In this document: in pieces, positions 7,773 through 16,430 of the stretch
Position numbering within the stretch: the first letter of the stretch is position 1
Layout: every line of letters begins with the position of its first letter
Assembly (NCBI RefSeq): GCF_001418655.1
Contig: NZ_LIQZ01000303.1
Span: 1-60,837, forward strand
Source: Streptomyces phaeochromogenes
GTDB taxonomy: Bacteria; Actinomycetota; Actinomycetes; Streptomycetales; Streptomycetaceae
Direction: 5' to 3'
DNA: 60,837 bases
Program-made: the position numbers and the translations under genes
Notes under the pieces: generated by a model
Told to the model about the DNA's origin: nothing
Seen by the model: the letters and a program-made list of their open reading frames with translations, nothing else
Databases searched by the model: none

Positions 7773-9044
7773 TCAGGCCGTCTCGCGGACCGCGCGGGCG
7801 AGGATGCGCAGGCCCTCGTCCAGTTCCTCGGGGGTGATGGTGAGCGCCGGGAGGAGTTTCACGACCTCGCTCTCCGGGCCCGACGTCTCGATGAGCAGGC
7901 CGAGTTCGAAGGCCCGCTTGGCGATCAGGCCCGCGCGCGCCTTGTCGTGGAACTCCATGCCCCAGACCAGGCCCCGGCCGCGGTACTCCTTGACGTCGGC
8001 GAGGTTCTCCTCGGTGATCGAGATGAACGCCTCCTCGACCTGCTCGCCACGGGTGCGGGTCTGCTTCTCCATGGCGGGGCCGTCGGACCAGTACGTCTCG
8101 AGGGCGGCGGCGGCCGTCACGAACGCGGGGTTGTTGCCGCGGAACGTGCCGTTGTGCTCGCCCGGCTCCCAGATGTCCAGCTCGGGCTTGAACAGGCACA
8201 GGGACATGGGCAGTCCGTAGCCGCTGATGGACTTGGAGACGGTGACGATGTCGGGGGTGATGCCCGCCTCCTCGAAGGAGAAGAACGCCCCGGTCCGGCC
8301 GCAGCCCATCTGGATGTCGTCGACGATCAGCAGCATGTCCTGGCGCTCGCACAGCTCGGCGAGGGCGCGCAGCCACTCCGGGCGGGCGACGTTGATGCCG
8401 CCCTCGCCCTGCACGGTCTCGACGATCACCGCGGCGGGCTTGTTGAGGCCGGAGCCCTGGTCCTCCAGGAGCCGCTCGAACCAGAGGAAGTCCTCGACCT
8501 GGCCCTCGAAGTAGTTGTCGAAGGGCATCGGCGTGCCGTGCACGAGCGGGATACCGGCGCCGGCCCGCTTGAAGGCGTTGCCGGTCACGGCGAGCGAGCC
8601 GAGCGACATGCCGTGGAAGGCGTTGGTGAAGGAGACGATGGACTCCCGGCCCTTGACCTTGCGGGCCAGCTTCAGCGCGGACTCGACGGCGTTGGTGCCG
8701 GTCGGGCCCGGGAACATGACCTTGTACGGCAGGTCGCGGGGCCGCAGCACCAGGTTCTGGAACGACTCCAGGAAGCCGCGCTTCGCGGTCGTCGACATGT
8801 CGAGACCGTGCGTGACGCCGTCGCGTTCCAGGTAGTCGATGAGGGCGCGTTTCAGTACGGGGTTGTTGTGGCCGTAGTTGAGTGATCCGGCGCCGGCGAA
8901 GAAGTCGAGGTACTCATGGCCGTCCTCGTCGAACATGCGGCTGCCCTGCGCGCGGTCGAAGACGGTGGGCCAGGCGCGGCAGTAGCTGCGCACCTCCGAC
9001 TCCAGGGTCTCGAAGACGCTCAGGTCGGGCTGGGTGATGCTCAC
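7773..9044 (-). CDS. ectB: Diaminobutyrate-2-oxoglutarate transaminase
   Basis: This 423-residue class III aminotransferase makes L-2,4-diaminobutyrate from aspartate-4-semialdehyde and glutamate, the first ectoine step. The PLP lysine is in TVSKSISGYG, and the preceding IVDDIQMGCGRTG stretch is typical. I place the start at GTG 9044 because GAGGAG sits seven bases upstream and the protein then begins VSITQPDLSVFE, as in relatives. A TTG at 9059 is less likely. It is 30 bases after ectA. Confidence 0.97.
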   Translation of the reverse strand: MSITQPDLSVFETLESEVRSYCRAWPTVFDRAQGSRMFDEDGHEYLDFFAGAGSLNYGHNNPVLKRALIDYLERDGVTHGLDMSTTAKRGFLESFQNLVLRPRDLPYKVMFPGPTGTNAVESALKLARKVKGRESIVSFTNAFHGMSLGSLAVTGNAFKRAGAGIPLVHGTPMPFDNYFEGQVEDFLWFERLLEDQGSGLNKPAAVIVETVQGEGGINVARPEWLRALAELCERQDMLLIVDDIQMGCGRTGAFFSFEEAGITPDIVTVSKSISGYGLPMSLCLFKPELDIWEPGEHNGTFRGNNPAFVTAAAALETYWSDGPAMEKQTRTRGEQVEEAFISITEENLADVKEYRGRGLVWGMEFHDKARAGLIAKRAFELGLLIETSGPESEVVKLLPALTITPEELDEGLRILARAVRETA

Positions 9045-9074
9045 GGAGTTGCTCCTCAAGGCGTGGGGGGTTCG

Positions 9075-9614
9075 TCAGTGCGACAGGGGGCCGATGCGGT
9101 ACAGCACCTCTGGGTCGTGCGGTCCGTCGGGGAAGTGCGCTGTGTCGAACAGGACCTCGCGCTCGACGGTCGCTCCGTGGCGTCCGGCGTACGACGTGAA
9201 CAGCCGCTCGGAGGCGGTGTTGCCCGGGGTGATGGTGGTCTCGACGGTGGTCAGCTCGTGTGTGCGGGCGATCCGCAGGGTCAGTCCGTCGAGGAGCGCT
9301 GCGGCGAGGCCGCGTCCGCGCTGGTCCGCGTCGACGGCCACCTGCCACACGAGAAGCGTGTGCGGGCGCTCCGGCCGGATGTAACCGGTGACGAAGGCGA
9401 CCGGCTCGCCGTCGGCCGTGCGCGCCACCGCGGAGGTGCCGGCGAAGTCACGGCACCACAGCAGGTAGCTGTAGGAGGAGTTCAGGTCGAGGTTCCCGGA
9501 GTCCTTGGCAATGCGCCAGAGTGCGGCTCCGTCCACCACGTGCGGACGGTCGATCCGCAGCCCTTCCGGCATTTCCAGGAATTCCGCTTGCAGGTCTGCT
9601 TGTGCGGCGGTCAT
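9075..9614 (-). CDS. ectA: Diaminobutyrate acetyltransferase
   Basis: This 179-residue GNAT enzyme acetylates the gamma-amino group of diaminobutyrate, the second ectoine step. The acetyl-CoA loop is the VDADQRGRGLAAALL segment, and the NSSYSYLLWCRDF stretch is diagnostic of EctA. It heads the ectABCD operon. The ATG at 9614 has only a weak ribosome binding site, so a leaderless transcript or a slightly different start is possible. Confidence 0.96.
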   Translation of the reverse strand: MTAAQADLQAEFLEMPEGLRIDRPHVVDGAALWRIAKDSGNLDLNSSYSYLLWCRDFAGTSAVARTADGEPVAFVTGYIRPERPHTLLVWQVAVDADQRGRGLAAALLDGLTLRIARTHELTTVETTITPGNTASERLFTSYAGRHGATVEREVLFDTAHFPDGPHDPEVLYRIGPLSH

Positions 9615-9970
9615 GCGGATTGAATTTACCCAGCGAAAGTTCAAATTGCATCGTCGGAGGGGGTTACGTCGACGCGCCTGCTGTGTTATCACGCGGGCGC
9701 GGACGCCGCGTAGCACCGACCCGAAGCTGCCGCTTTGTCATGAAAATATGGGAGAAACCGGGCGCTCTGTGTGTTCCGTCACAGCCGCGTAATCACCACG
9801 AGATCTGCCCGAATTAAGAGGTTGGTGTTCGCGAAATCTTAGCGTTTAGGTTCCGGGAAAGCGGGCAGAAGAATACGGGGAGCTGCACTGAATAAGGCCC
9901 CGGAAAAGCGCTCAGAAATAGCCCCGGATAAGCCGGACCGGAATTCCCCGATCATCCACCGCCCCGCTGG
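9615..9970. other. Intergenic region upstream of ectA
   Basis: These 356 bases hold no convincing gene. The segment is clearly richer in A and T than its surroundings, especially 9605-9660 and 9800-9960, as expected for the ectA promoter region. An imperfect direct repeat, GGCCCCGGAAAAGC then AGCCCCGGATAAGC, lies at about 9897-9935. I could not fix a -35/-10 pair. Confidence 0.6.
9778..9793. promoter_or_regulatory. Weak GlnR-box-like sequence upstream of ectA
   Basis: GTCAC, six bases, then GTAAT resembles the a-site/b-site layout of GlnR boxes (gTnAC-n6-GaAAC). The second half matches poorly. GlnR control of ectABCD is reported in Streptomyces coelicolor, which is the only reason to list it. 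Treat it as a weak candidate. Confidence 0.25.
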
Positions 9971-10501
9971 TCAGGCGCCTGTTGCCCCGTCGATCCGCTC
10001 CCTGACGATGTCCGCGTGACCGTTGTGCCGCGCGTACTCCTCGATCAGATGGACAAGGATCCAGCGCAGACTGACCTCAAGCCCGGCCATCGGCCCCGCG
10101 GCGATTCGGCCGGTGTCGTCCAGCGAGCGCCCGGCGGACAGCTCCCGCCCGCGCTCGACCTCGCGGCGCCAGTCCGCCAGCGCTTCGTCGAGCCCGCGCT
10201 CCGGGTCGAGGGCGTACCCGCCGGCGCCGTCCTCGTACAGCGTCGGCACGTCGAGTCCCGCGAACACCGACTGGAACCAGTTCCGCTCCACCTCGGCGAG
10301 GTGCTGCACCAACCCGAGCAGCGTCAGCTCCGACGGCGCGGCGGACGCCAGCCGCACCTGGCCGTCGTCCAGCCCCACGCACTTCGACTCCAGGGTGGCC
10401 CGGTGGAACGCGAGCCAGCTCTCCAGCATGGGCCGCTCCGCCCCGGTCATGAGCGGGAGGGGGCGGCCGTCCGGCAGGGTCCGGTACGTGTCGGTGGTCA
10501 T
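9971..10501 (-). CDS. DinB-family (DUF664) putative metal-dependent protein
   Basis: This 176-residue four-helix DinB-like protein has histidines placed as in mycothiol-dependent enzymes: one in LLGLVQHLAEVERNWF and a pair in the C-terminal HLIEEYARHNGHAD. Such proteins are often thiol transferases or detoxification enzymes with unknown substrates. The start is ATG 10501 (MTTDTYRT). An ATG at 10513 is also in frame. Confidence 0.82.
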   Translation of the reverse strand: MTTDTYRTLPDGRPLPLMTGAERPMLESWLAFHRATLESKCVGLDDGQVRLASAAPSELTLLGLVQHLAEVERNWFQSVFAGLDVPTLYEDGAGGYALDPERGLDEALADWRREVERGRELSAGRSLDDTGRIAAGPMAGLEVSLRWILVHLIEEYARHNGHADIVRERIDGATGA

Positions 10502-10553
10502 GCCCGGCAGCATGACACCGGGCGCCCGCCGGTACGACCCCGCCGGCCGAGGC

Positions 10554-11162
10554 TCAGGTGCCGTCTCTCAGGTCCGCCGGCCAGTCCGGGCGGAATTCGA
10601 TGTGGTCGTAGGTGACCACGCAGCCCTCGCCCATCGGGGACTGGGTCATGAAGCCGATCAGGGCGGCGCCGGTCTCCTTCTCGTCGGCCAGGGTGAAGAG
10701 GCGGACGAAGGTCCAGCGCTTGCCGTCCTTGGACGCGTGGAAGGCGAAGGCGCGGCCGGTGCGGCTGATCCTCAGCCAGACCGAACTGCCGTCCACCGTG
10801 AAGGAGTTGGCGTCGTCGGAGTGGCCCCGGGTGACGACCGTGCAGACGGTGGGCACGTCCGGCGAGTTCTCCAGGCAGAGCTTGGCCCAGGCCCGCTCGC
10901 CCACATGCGCGTACAGCACACCCGCGTCGAAGGCCCCGGCGAAACCGACCGTGACCCGGGCGATGAGCTGGAAGTCCCCCTCAGGCGACCCGAGCAGCCG
11001 GGGCGCGTCGGACGCGGGGTCCAGCCCCTCGTCGGTCGGCGGCACGAACCGGTCCTGCCGCGCTCCGGCCCACCCGGTGAGCACCCCGTCCTCGTACGAC
11101 CAGTGCCCGTCGGGCCCGTACGTCCGGAGGGAAAAGGGAAGTTCAGGAAGTTCCAAGTCCAT
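10554..11162 (-). CDS. DUF1349 domain protein
   Basis: This is a 202-residue all-beta protein of the DUF1349 family, a concanavalin-like sandwich often linked to carbohydrate binding. Typical features are the repeated short strands and the WLRISRTGRAFAFHASKDGK segment. There is no signal peptide, so the protein is likely cytoplasmic. Function is unknown. It is separated from the upstream aldehyde dehydrogenase by a copy of the GC-rich hairpin repeat. Confidence 0.8.
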   Translation of the reverse strand: MDLELPELPFSLRTYGPDGHWSYEDGVLTGWAGARQDRFVPPTDEGLDPASDAPRLLGSPEGDFQLIARVTVGFAGAFDAGVLYAHVGERAWAKLCLENSPDVPTVCTVVTRGHSDDANSFTVDGSSVWLRISRTGRAFAFHASKDGKRWTFVRLFTLADEKETGAALIGFMTQSPMGEGCVVTYDHIEFRPDWPADLRDGT

Positions 11163-11221
11163 TGAGAGATTGTCCCAGGTGGCACGATCCTGCGAGGCCG
11201 TATTGATGCGTGGTCCTGTCA

Positions 11222-11305
11222 TGGGGCGCGGCGAGTGGGAGCGCCCCATCAGGGGCGCGGGCCTGTATCGATGTGCGGCTCCGCCGCGTGGCCGCGGCAG
11301 CCCCA
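11222..11305. repeat. GC-rich intergenic hairpin repeat, long form
   Basis: The segment contains GCGCCCC-ATCA-GGGGCGC (11241-11258). A further stretch (11251 onward) continues almost identically to the copy at 31976, including the TGTATCGAT and GCGGCTCCGCCGCG parts. It lies between the aldehyde dehydrogenase stop and the DUF1349 start and could end transcription. Confidence 0.85.
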
Positions 11306-11359
11306 GCGGGCCCGCAGTCGCAAACCGACCACGGGCCCGACGGCGCTCCAAGCGGAGCG

Positions 11360-12889
11360 CTACCGCTCCAAGCGGCCGTCGTACCGCCGCGGCAGCCCCA
11401 GCGGGTTGTCGTCGCGGAGCTCCGCCGGCAGCAACGCCTCCGGTGTGTTCTGGTACGCCACCGGCCGCAGCCACCGCTCGATGGCCGTACCGCCGACCGA
11501 CGTGGACGTGGAGGTGGTCGCCGGGTACGGCCCCCCGTGGTGCTGGGCGGGCGCGACCGCGACACCGGTCGGCCACGCGTTGACCAGGACCCGTCCCGCG
11601 AGCGGCGTCAGCTCGGCGAGGATCTCCGCGCCACGCCCCTCGCCCGCGGTCTCCTCCGTGGAGAGATGGACGGTGGCGGTGAGGTTGCCGGGCAGCCGCG
11701 CGAGCACCGCGTTCGCCTCGGCCTCGTCCTCGTAGCGCGCGACGACGGTGACCGGCCCGAAGCACTCCTCAAGGAGCAGGTCGTACTCCCCCTCGGCGGC
11801 GAGCCGCTCGGCCGGAACCGTCAGGAAGCCGGGGCTCACCGTGTGCTCGCTGCCCGCGCCCGGGGTCACCGGGGCGTCCACGTCGGGGAGTTCGGCCCGC
11901 TCGGCGACCCCCGCGACGAAGTTGTCGCGCATGCGATGGTCCAGGAGAACGCCCGCGTCCGTGTCGCTCACCGCGTCCGTGAGGGACTTGATCAGGCGGT
12001 CACCGGACGCACCGGCCGGCGCCAGCACCAGGCCTGGCTTCACGCAGAACTGGCCGACGCCCAGCGTCATGGAGCCCGCGAGTCCCGTACCGATCGCCTC
12101 GGCGCGCTCGGCAGCCGCGGCCTCGGTGATGACGACGGGGTTCAGGGAGCCCAGCTCGCCGTGGAAGGGGATCGGCGCGGGCCGGGCGGCAGCCGCGTCG
12201 AAGAGGGCGCGTCCGCCGCGTACCGAACCGGTAAATCCGGCGGCCGTGACCAGCGGGTGCCTGACCAGCTCGACGCCCGCGTCGAAGCCGTGCACCAGGC
12301 CGAGGACGCCGTCCGGGATGTCGTGCAGGGCGGCGGCCCGGCGCAGGACGGACGCGACCAGCTCGGACAGGCCCGGGTGGTCCGGGTGCGCCTTGACGAC
12401 GACCGGGCAGCCCGCGGCGAGCGCGCTCGCGGTGTCGCCGCCGGGCACGGAGAAGGCGAAGGGGAAGTTCGAGGCCGAGTAGACGGCGACGACACCCAGC
12501 GGCACCTTGTAGCGGCGCAGGTCCGGGATCGGCGGGGTCGCGGTGTCGTCGGGGTGGTTGATCACGACCCCGAGGAACTCGCCCTCGTCGACGATGTCCG
12601 CGAAGGCCCGCAGCTGGTAGCAGGTGCGGGCGAGCTCGCCGGTCAGCCGGACCGGGCCGAGCGCGGTCTCCGCGTCCGCTGCCTCGACCAGGTACTCCTT
12701 GGCGCCTTCGAGCTGGTCGGCCGCGGAGCGCAGGAAGGCCGCGCGGACGGTGCGGTCGGCGAGTGCTCCCCGGGCGGCGTGGGCCGCGCGGACGGCCGCG
12801 TCCACCTCCTGGGCTGTGGCTTCCACCGCAACCTGCTCGCGCTGCTTCCCGGTTCGGGGGTCGACACTCCAGACTGGTGCTGCTGCCAC
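11360..12889 (-). CDS. Alpha-ketoglutaric semialdehyde (2,5-dioxovalerate) dehydrogenase
   Basis: This 509-residue aldehyde dehydrogenase is of the KGSADH type and oxidises 2,5-dioxopentanoate to 2-oxoglutarate with NAD(P)+. The nucleotide-binding lysine is near residue 166 (VVVKAHPDHP), the general-base Glu is near 245 (HGELGSLNP) and the nucleophile Cys is near 282 (GQFCVKPG). The start is GTG 12889, with GGAGGG seven bases upstream. It is divergent from an IclR regulator. It supplies the last step for the uronate genes near 53400-55450 and for the IlvD/DapA pair near 42600-45300. Confidence 0.9.
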   Translation of the reverse strand: MAAAPVWSVDPRTGKQREQVAVEATAQEVDAAVRAAHAARGALADRTVRAAFLRSAADQLEGAKEYLVEAADAETALGPVRLTGELARTCYQLRAFADIVDEGEFLGVVINHPDDTATPPIPDLRRYKVPLGVVAVYSASNFPFAFSVPGGDTASALAAGCPVVVKAHPDHPGLSELVASVLRRAAALHDIPDGVLGLVHGFDAGVELVRHPLVTAAGFTGSVRGGRALFDAAAARPAPIPFHGELGSLNPVVITEAAAAERAEAIGTGLAGSMTLGVGQFCVKPGLVLAPAGASGDRLIKSLTDAVSDTDAGVLLDHRMRDNFVAGVAERAELPDVDAPVTPGAGSEHTVSPGFLTVPAERLAAEGEYDLLLEECFGPVTVVARYEDEAEANAVLARLPGNLTATVHLSTEETAGEGRGAEILAELTPLAGRVLVNAWPTGVAVAPAQHHGGPYPATTSTSTSVGGTAIERWLRPVAYQNTPEALLPAELRDDNPLGLPRRYDGRLER

Positions 12890-12941
12890 CGCGGGTCCCT
12901 CCAGATGTAATGCCGCAGTACATGTGCCACTCACCAGCGGC

Positions 12942-12957
12942 GTTCGATATGCTGAAC
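12942..12957. promoter_or_regulatory. Candidate IclR operator between divergent genes
   Basis: GTTCGATATGCTGAAC has GTTC/GAAC arms around an AT centre, similar to sites of PobR/PcaU-type IclR proteins. ATATGCTG recurs 28 bases away at 12975-12982. The site lies between the dehydrogenase and the IclR gene, about 52 bases from the former and 63 from the latter. Confidence 0.4.
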
Positions 12958-13019
12958 GCTGTCTCTGGTGGTGAATATGCTGTGGAGACTATTTCCCGGC
13001 CAACTAGGGGGTCAAGGCG

Positions 13020-13793
13020 ATGTCGGCAGTCGAGACGGGCGGCGGGGCGCAAGTCAAGTCCGCGGTGCGGACGGTTGAATTGCTCGAGTACTTCGCCGGA
13101 CGCCCGGGCATGCACTCCCTGGCCGCCGTGCAGGAGGCCGTCGGGTACCCCAAGTCGAGTCTCTACATGCTGCTGCGCACCCTCGTCGAGCTCGGCTGGG
13201 TCGAGACGGACGCGACGGGCACGCGGTACGGCATCGGCGTACGGGCCCTGCTCGTCGGTACGTCGTACATCGACGGCGACGAGGTCGTGGCCGCGGCCCG
13301 GCCGACGCTGGACCGGCTCTCCGACGACACCACGGAGACCATCCACCTGGCGCGCCTCGACGGCACGAACGTCGTGTACCTCGCGACCCGCCAGTCCCAG
13401 CACTACCTCCGCCCCTTCACGCGCGTCGGCCGCCGGCTGCCCGCGCACTCCACGTCGCTCGGCAAGGCGCTGCTCGCCACGCACACCGACGAGCAGGTAC
13501 GGAAGCTGCTCCCGGAGACGCTCCCCGCGCTGACGGAGCACACGATCACCGACCGGGAGAAGCTCATCGAGGAGCTGCACCAGGTGCGGGAGCAGGGCTT
13601 CGCGGTGGACCGCGAGGAGAACACGCTGGGGCTGCGCTGCTTCGGCGTCGCGATCCCCTACCGGACGCCCGCGCGGGACGCCATCAGCTGCTCGGTGCCG
13701 GTGGCACGGCTGACGCCCGCGCACGAGCAGATGGTGAAGGACGCGCTGTTCGACGCGCGGGACCGACTGACGCTCGCCACCCGGAGGCTCTGA
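13020..13793 (+). CDS. IclR-family transcriptional regulator
   Basis: This 257-residue regulator has an N-terminal winged helix (about 15-75, SLAAVQEAVGYPKSSLYMLLRTL) and a C-terminal GAF-like effector domain (about 85-250). IclR proteins of this kind sense sugar-acid or aromatic-acid metabolites. Its divergent neighbour is a semialdehyde dehydrogenase, so I infer that it regulates sugar-acid oxidation. A GNAT gene starts one base after its stop. Confidence 0.92.
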   Translation: MSAVETGGGAQVKSAVRTVELLEYFAGRPGMHSLAAVQEAVGYPKSSLYMLLRTLVELGWVETDATGTRYGIGVRALLVGTSYIDGDEVVAAARPTLDRLSDDTTETIHLARLDGTNVVYLATRQSQHYLRPFTRVGRRLPAHSTSLGKALLATHTDEQVRKLLPETLPALTEHTITDREKLIEELHQVREQGFAVDREENTLGLRCFGVAIPYRTPARDAISCSVPVARLTPAHEQMVKDALFDARDRLTLATRRL

Positions 13794-13794
13794 C

Positions 13795-14277
13795 ATGTCC
13801 CACCCGGAGGTCGTGCTCCGCGAGATCCACGACAGCGATCTGCCGGTGTTCTTCCGGCAGATGATGGATCCCGAGTCGGTGCGGATGGCCGCGTTCACCG
13901 CGAAGGACCCGACCGACCGGGACGCCTTCGACGCCCACTGGAAGCGGATCCGCAGCCTGCCCGACGTCGTCAACCGTACGGTCCTCGTCGACGGTGACGT
14001 GGTCGGCAACGCGGCGGTGTACGGCCCGCCCGAAGAGCGCGAAGTGACGTACTGGATCGACAGGGCGTACTGGGGGCGCGGGATCGCCACGGGTGCCTTG
14101 CGGGCGCTCCTCGCTGCCGTGCCCGAGCGTCCGTTGTTCGCTCGGGCGGCGGCCGACAACATGGGCTCGTTGCGGGTGTTGGAGAAGTGCGGGTTCCGCG
14201 TCTCCGCGCAGGACAGGGGGTTCGCGAACGCGCGGGGCGAGGAGATCGACGAGGTTGTGCTGACGTTGGAGGGATGA
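13795..14277 (+). CDS. GNAT-family N-acetyltransferase
   Basis: This 160-residue RimJ/RimL-like acetyltransferase has the acetyl-CoA loop in WIDRAYWGRGIATGALR and the N-x-x-S-x-x-V-L-x-x-x-G-F motif near the end. It starts one base after the IclR stop, so the two are probably co-translated. The substrate is unknown. Confidence 0.88.
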   Translation: MSHPEVVLREIHDSDLPVFFRQMMDPESVRMAAFTAKDPTDRDAFDAHWKRIRSLPDVVNRTVLVDGDVVGNAAVYGPPEEREVTYWIDRAYWGRGIATGALRALLAAVPERPLFARAAADNMGSLRVLEKCGFRVSAQDRGFANARGEEIDEVVLTLEG

Positions 14278-14445
14278 GCTCCGCCGGGGCACCGTCGGGG
14301 CTGACATCGCGTCCTCCTCCCTCCCCCGTGCGGCGGAGGCGGATCGTCGTCGCGCAGGACGTGGTCCGGCGGAGTGGGGCGGGAGCCTGGGGGACATGAC
14401 GCAGACGTTTCGCCGGATGGTGTGCGCCGTCGCCGAGCGGCCGAC

Positions 14446-15729
14446 GTGATCGCACTCGCCCGGATCCTGTTCGGGAGGCGGACGCGGCGCCGGTGGATCC
14501 ATCTGATCCTCGGCGGCGCGCTCGCCATGCCGTACGTCTTCGTCGGCGAGCTGATCGTCGGCCCGTTCACCAACTCCCAGAACCTGTTCAGTTCGCTGCC
14601 CCACCAGCTGCTCGCCTTCGGTGCCGGGCTGCCGCTCGCCGCGATCACCGGGCTGTTCCCGCTGACCCGGCCGATGTCGGTGGCCGTGGTCCGGGCCCTG
14701 TGCGGGGTCGACGGCGACCGCCTCGCCGACGGACCCGCGCGCACCCGGCAGGCGAAGGGGCGTACGGCGGTGTGGTTCACGCTGCACCTCGGGTTCGGCG
14801 GAGTCATCGCCGGGATGTCCCTCGCGACGCCGCCCTTCGCGGTGGTGCTGATCGTGCTGCCGCTCTACGTGGGGCTGCGCGACTCACGGCCCGATCTGCC
14901 CGAACTCCTCGACCACACCTGGGTGTTGGCGCTCTCCCCGGTCGCGGGCGCGGCGACGCTGGCGGCTCTCGCCGGCTGCGCGGCGGGCGCGGGCGCGCTG
15001 CTGGCCCGCTGGGCGCCGGAGCTGCTCGGGCCCACGCCCGAGGACCGGCTCGCCGCCGCGGAGGCCCACGCCGCCGACCTCGCCGTACGCAACCGGCTGG
15101 CTCGCGAGCTGCACGACTCCGTCGGCCACGCGCTGAGCGCCGTCACGCTGCAGGCGAGTGCGGCCCGCCGGGTCCTGGACAGCGACCCGGAGTTCGTGCG
15201 CGAGGCGCTTGCCGTGATCGAGGACACCACGCGGCGCACGGTGGGCGAACTCGACGCCGTACTGGGGGTGTTGCGCGATGCCGACTCCCCCGGCGGCGCG
15301 CCGGGCTTCCCCGGCACGACCCCCGCTCCTTCGCCCACCCTCGCCGCCGACCTCGACGGTCTGCTCCGTCGCACCCGCGCGGGCGGGCTGCGCGTGGCCG
15401 CCGCCGTGGAGGCCGGCCCCGAGGCGCTGCCCCCGCTCGTCTCCCGGGAGGCGTACCGCATCGTGCAGGAGGCCCTGAGCAACGCCCTCAAGCACGCCGG
15501 GCCCGGTACCTCCGTGACGCTCCGGATCAGGGTGGTCCCCGACGGCAGGGAGCTGGCCATCACCGCCGAGAATCCCGCGCCGACGGCCGTGGTCCCCCGT
15601 CCCGGCGGCGGCCACGGTCTGCGCGGCATCGCCGACCGGGCCCGGCTGCTGGGCGGCACCGCGGAGTGCGGGCCGGTGGACGGGGTGTGGCGGCTGCACG
15701 TACGACTCCCCCTGGAAGGACCCGTATGA
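14446..15729 (+). CDS. Membrane sensor histidine kinase (NarL type)
   Basis: This 427-residue kinase has several membrane segments in the first 190 residues, a HisKA_3 dimerisation and phosphoacceptor helix with His223 (ARELHDSVGHALS), and a C-terminal HATPase domain with the GGGHGLRGI nucleotide loop. I chose GTG 14446 because the first membrane segment begins soon after. An in-frame ATG at 14374 is possible. The stop overlaps the response regulator start (ATGA), so the two form one system. The signal is unknown. Confidence 0.9.
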   Translation: MIALARILFGRRTRRRWIHLILGGALAMPYVFVGELIVGPFTNSQNLFSSLPHQLLAFGAGLPLAAITGLFPLTRPMSVAVVRALCGVDGDRLADGPARTRQAKGRTAVWFTLHLGFGGVIAGMSLATPPFAVVLIVLPLYVGLRDSRPDLPELLDHTWVLALSPVAGAATLAALAGCAAGAGALLARWAPELLGPTPEDRLAAAEAHAADLAVRNRLARELHDSVGHALSAVTLQASAARRVLDSDPEFVREALAVIEDTTRRTVGELDAVLGVLRDADSPGGAPGFPGTTPAPSPTLAADLDGLLRRTRAGGLRVAAAVEAGPEALPPLVSREAYRIVQEALSNALKHAGPGTSVTLRIRVVPDGRELAITAENPAPTAVVPRPGGGHGLRGIADRARLLGGTAECGPVDGVWRLHVRLPLEGPV

Positions 15730-16376
15730 CCATCCGGATCGTCCTCGCCGACGACGAGCGCATGGTGCGCACCGCGCTGCGCGCGATCCTGACGGCCGAG
15801 CCCGGTCTGGAGGTCGTCGGCGAGGCGGCCACCGGCGCCGAGGCGGTGTCCGTCGTCCGCGAGCTGGCACCGGACGTCGTCCTCATGGATGTCCGCATGC
15901 CCGAGATCGACGGCATCCGCGCCACCGAGCAGATCCTGGCGACGCTTCCCGATCCCCCACGCATCGTCGTGGTGACGACCTTCGAGAACGACGCGTACGT
16001 GTACGAGGCGCTGCGCGCCGGGGCGTCCGGGTTCCTGCTCAAGCGGGCCGACGCCGATGCACTGGTCCAGGCTGTACGGCTGGTCGCGCACAGCGACTGC
16101 CTGCTGTTCCCGGCGGCGGTGCGGGCGCTCGCCACCGAGTACGGGCGGGCGAAGACGGCACCGCCGGCCTGGGTGGCGAGGCTCACCGGCCGGGAGAGCG
16201 AGGTCCTGCGGCTGATGGCCGCCGGGCTCACCAACGCCGAGATCGCCGGTCGCATGGGGGTCGGGCCCGCGACGGTGAAGACGCACGTGGCGGCCGTCCT
16301 GGCGAAGACGGCGACCCGGGACCGTACACAGGCGGTGATCGCGGCGTACGAGGCCGGCTTCATGAAGGACGTATGA
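15726..16376 (+). CDS. LuxR-family response regulator
   Basis: This 216-residue regulator has a receiver domain with the phosphoacceptor Asp55 (VVLMDVRMPEIDG) and a C-terminal LuxR helix-turn-helix (TGRESEVLRLMAAGLTNAEI). It overlaps the kinase gene by four bases and is its cognate partner. The stop is 54 bases before a penicillin-binding protein gene, which may be a target, but no operator is visible. Confidence 0.93.
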   Translation: MTIRIVLADDERMVRTALRAILTAEPGLEVVGEAATGAEAVSVVRELAPDVVLMDVRMPEIDGIRATEQILATLPDPPRIVVVTTFENDAYVYEALRAGASGFLLKRADADALVQAVRLVAHSDCLLFPAAVRALATEYGRAKTAPPAWVARLTGRESEVLRLMAAGLTNAEIAGRMGVGPATVKTHVAAVLAKTATRDRTQAVIAAYEAGFMKDV

Positions 16377-16430
16377 AAAATCCGGGTGGGTGGGAACGAT
16401 CGGGTCCGTCCTGGTCGTCGTCCATATGGG

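Noticed and set aside
12000..14807. A 935-residue open frame on the minus strand
   Set aside because: It crosses the aldehyde dehydrogenase in another frame and the IclR, GNAT and kinase genes in antisense. No recognisable domain, and codon use is wrong.
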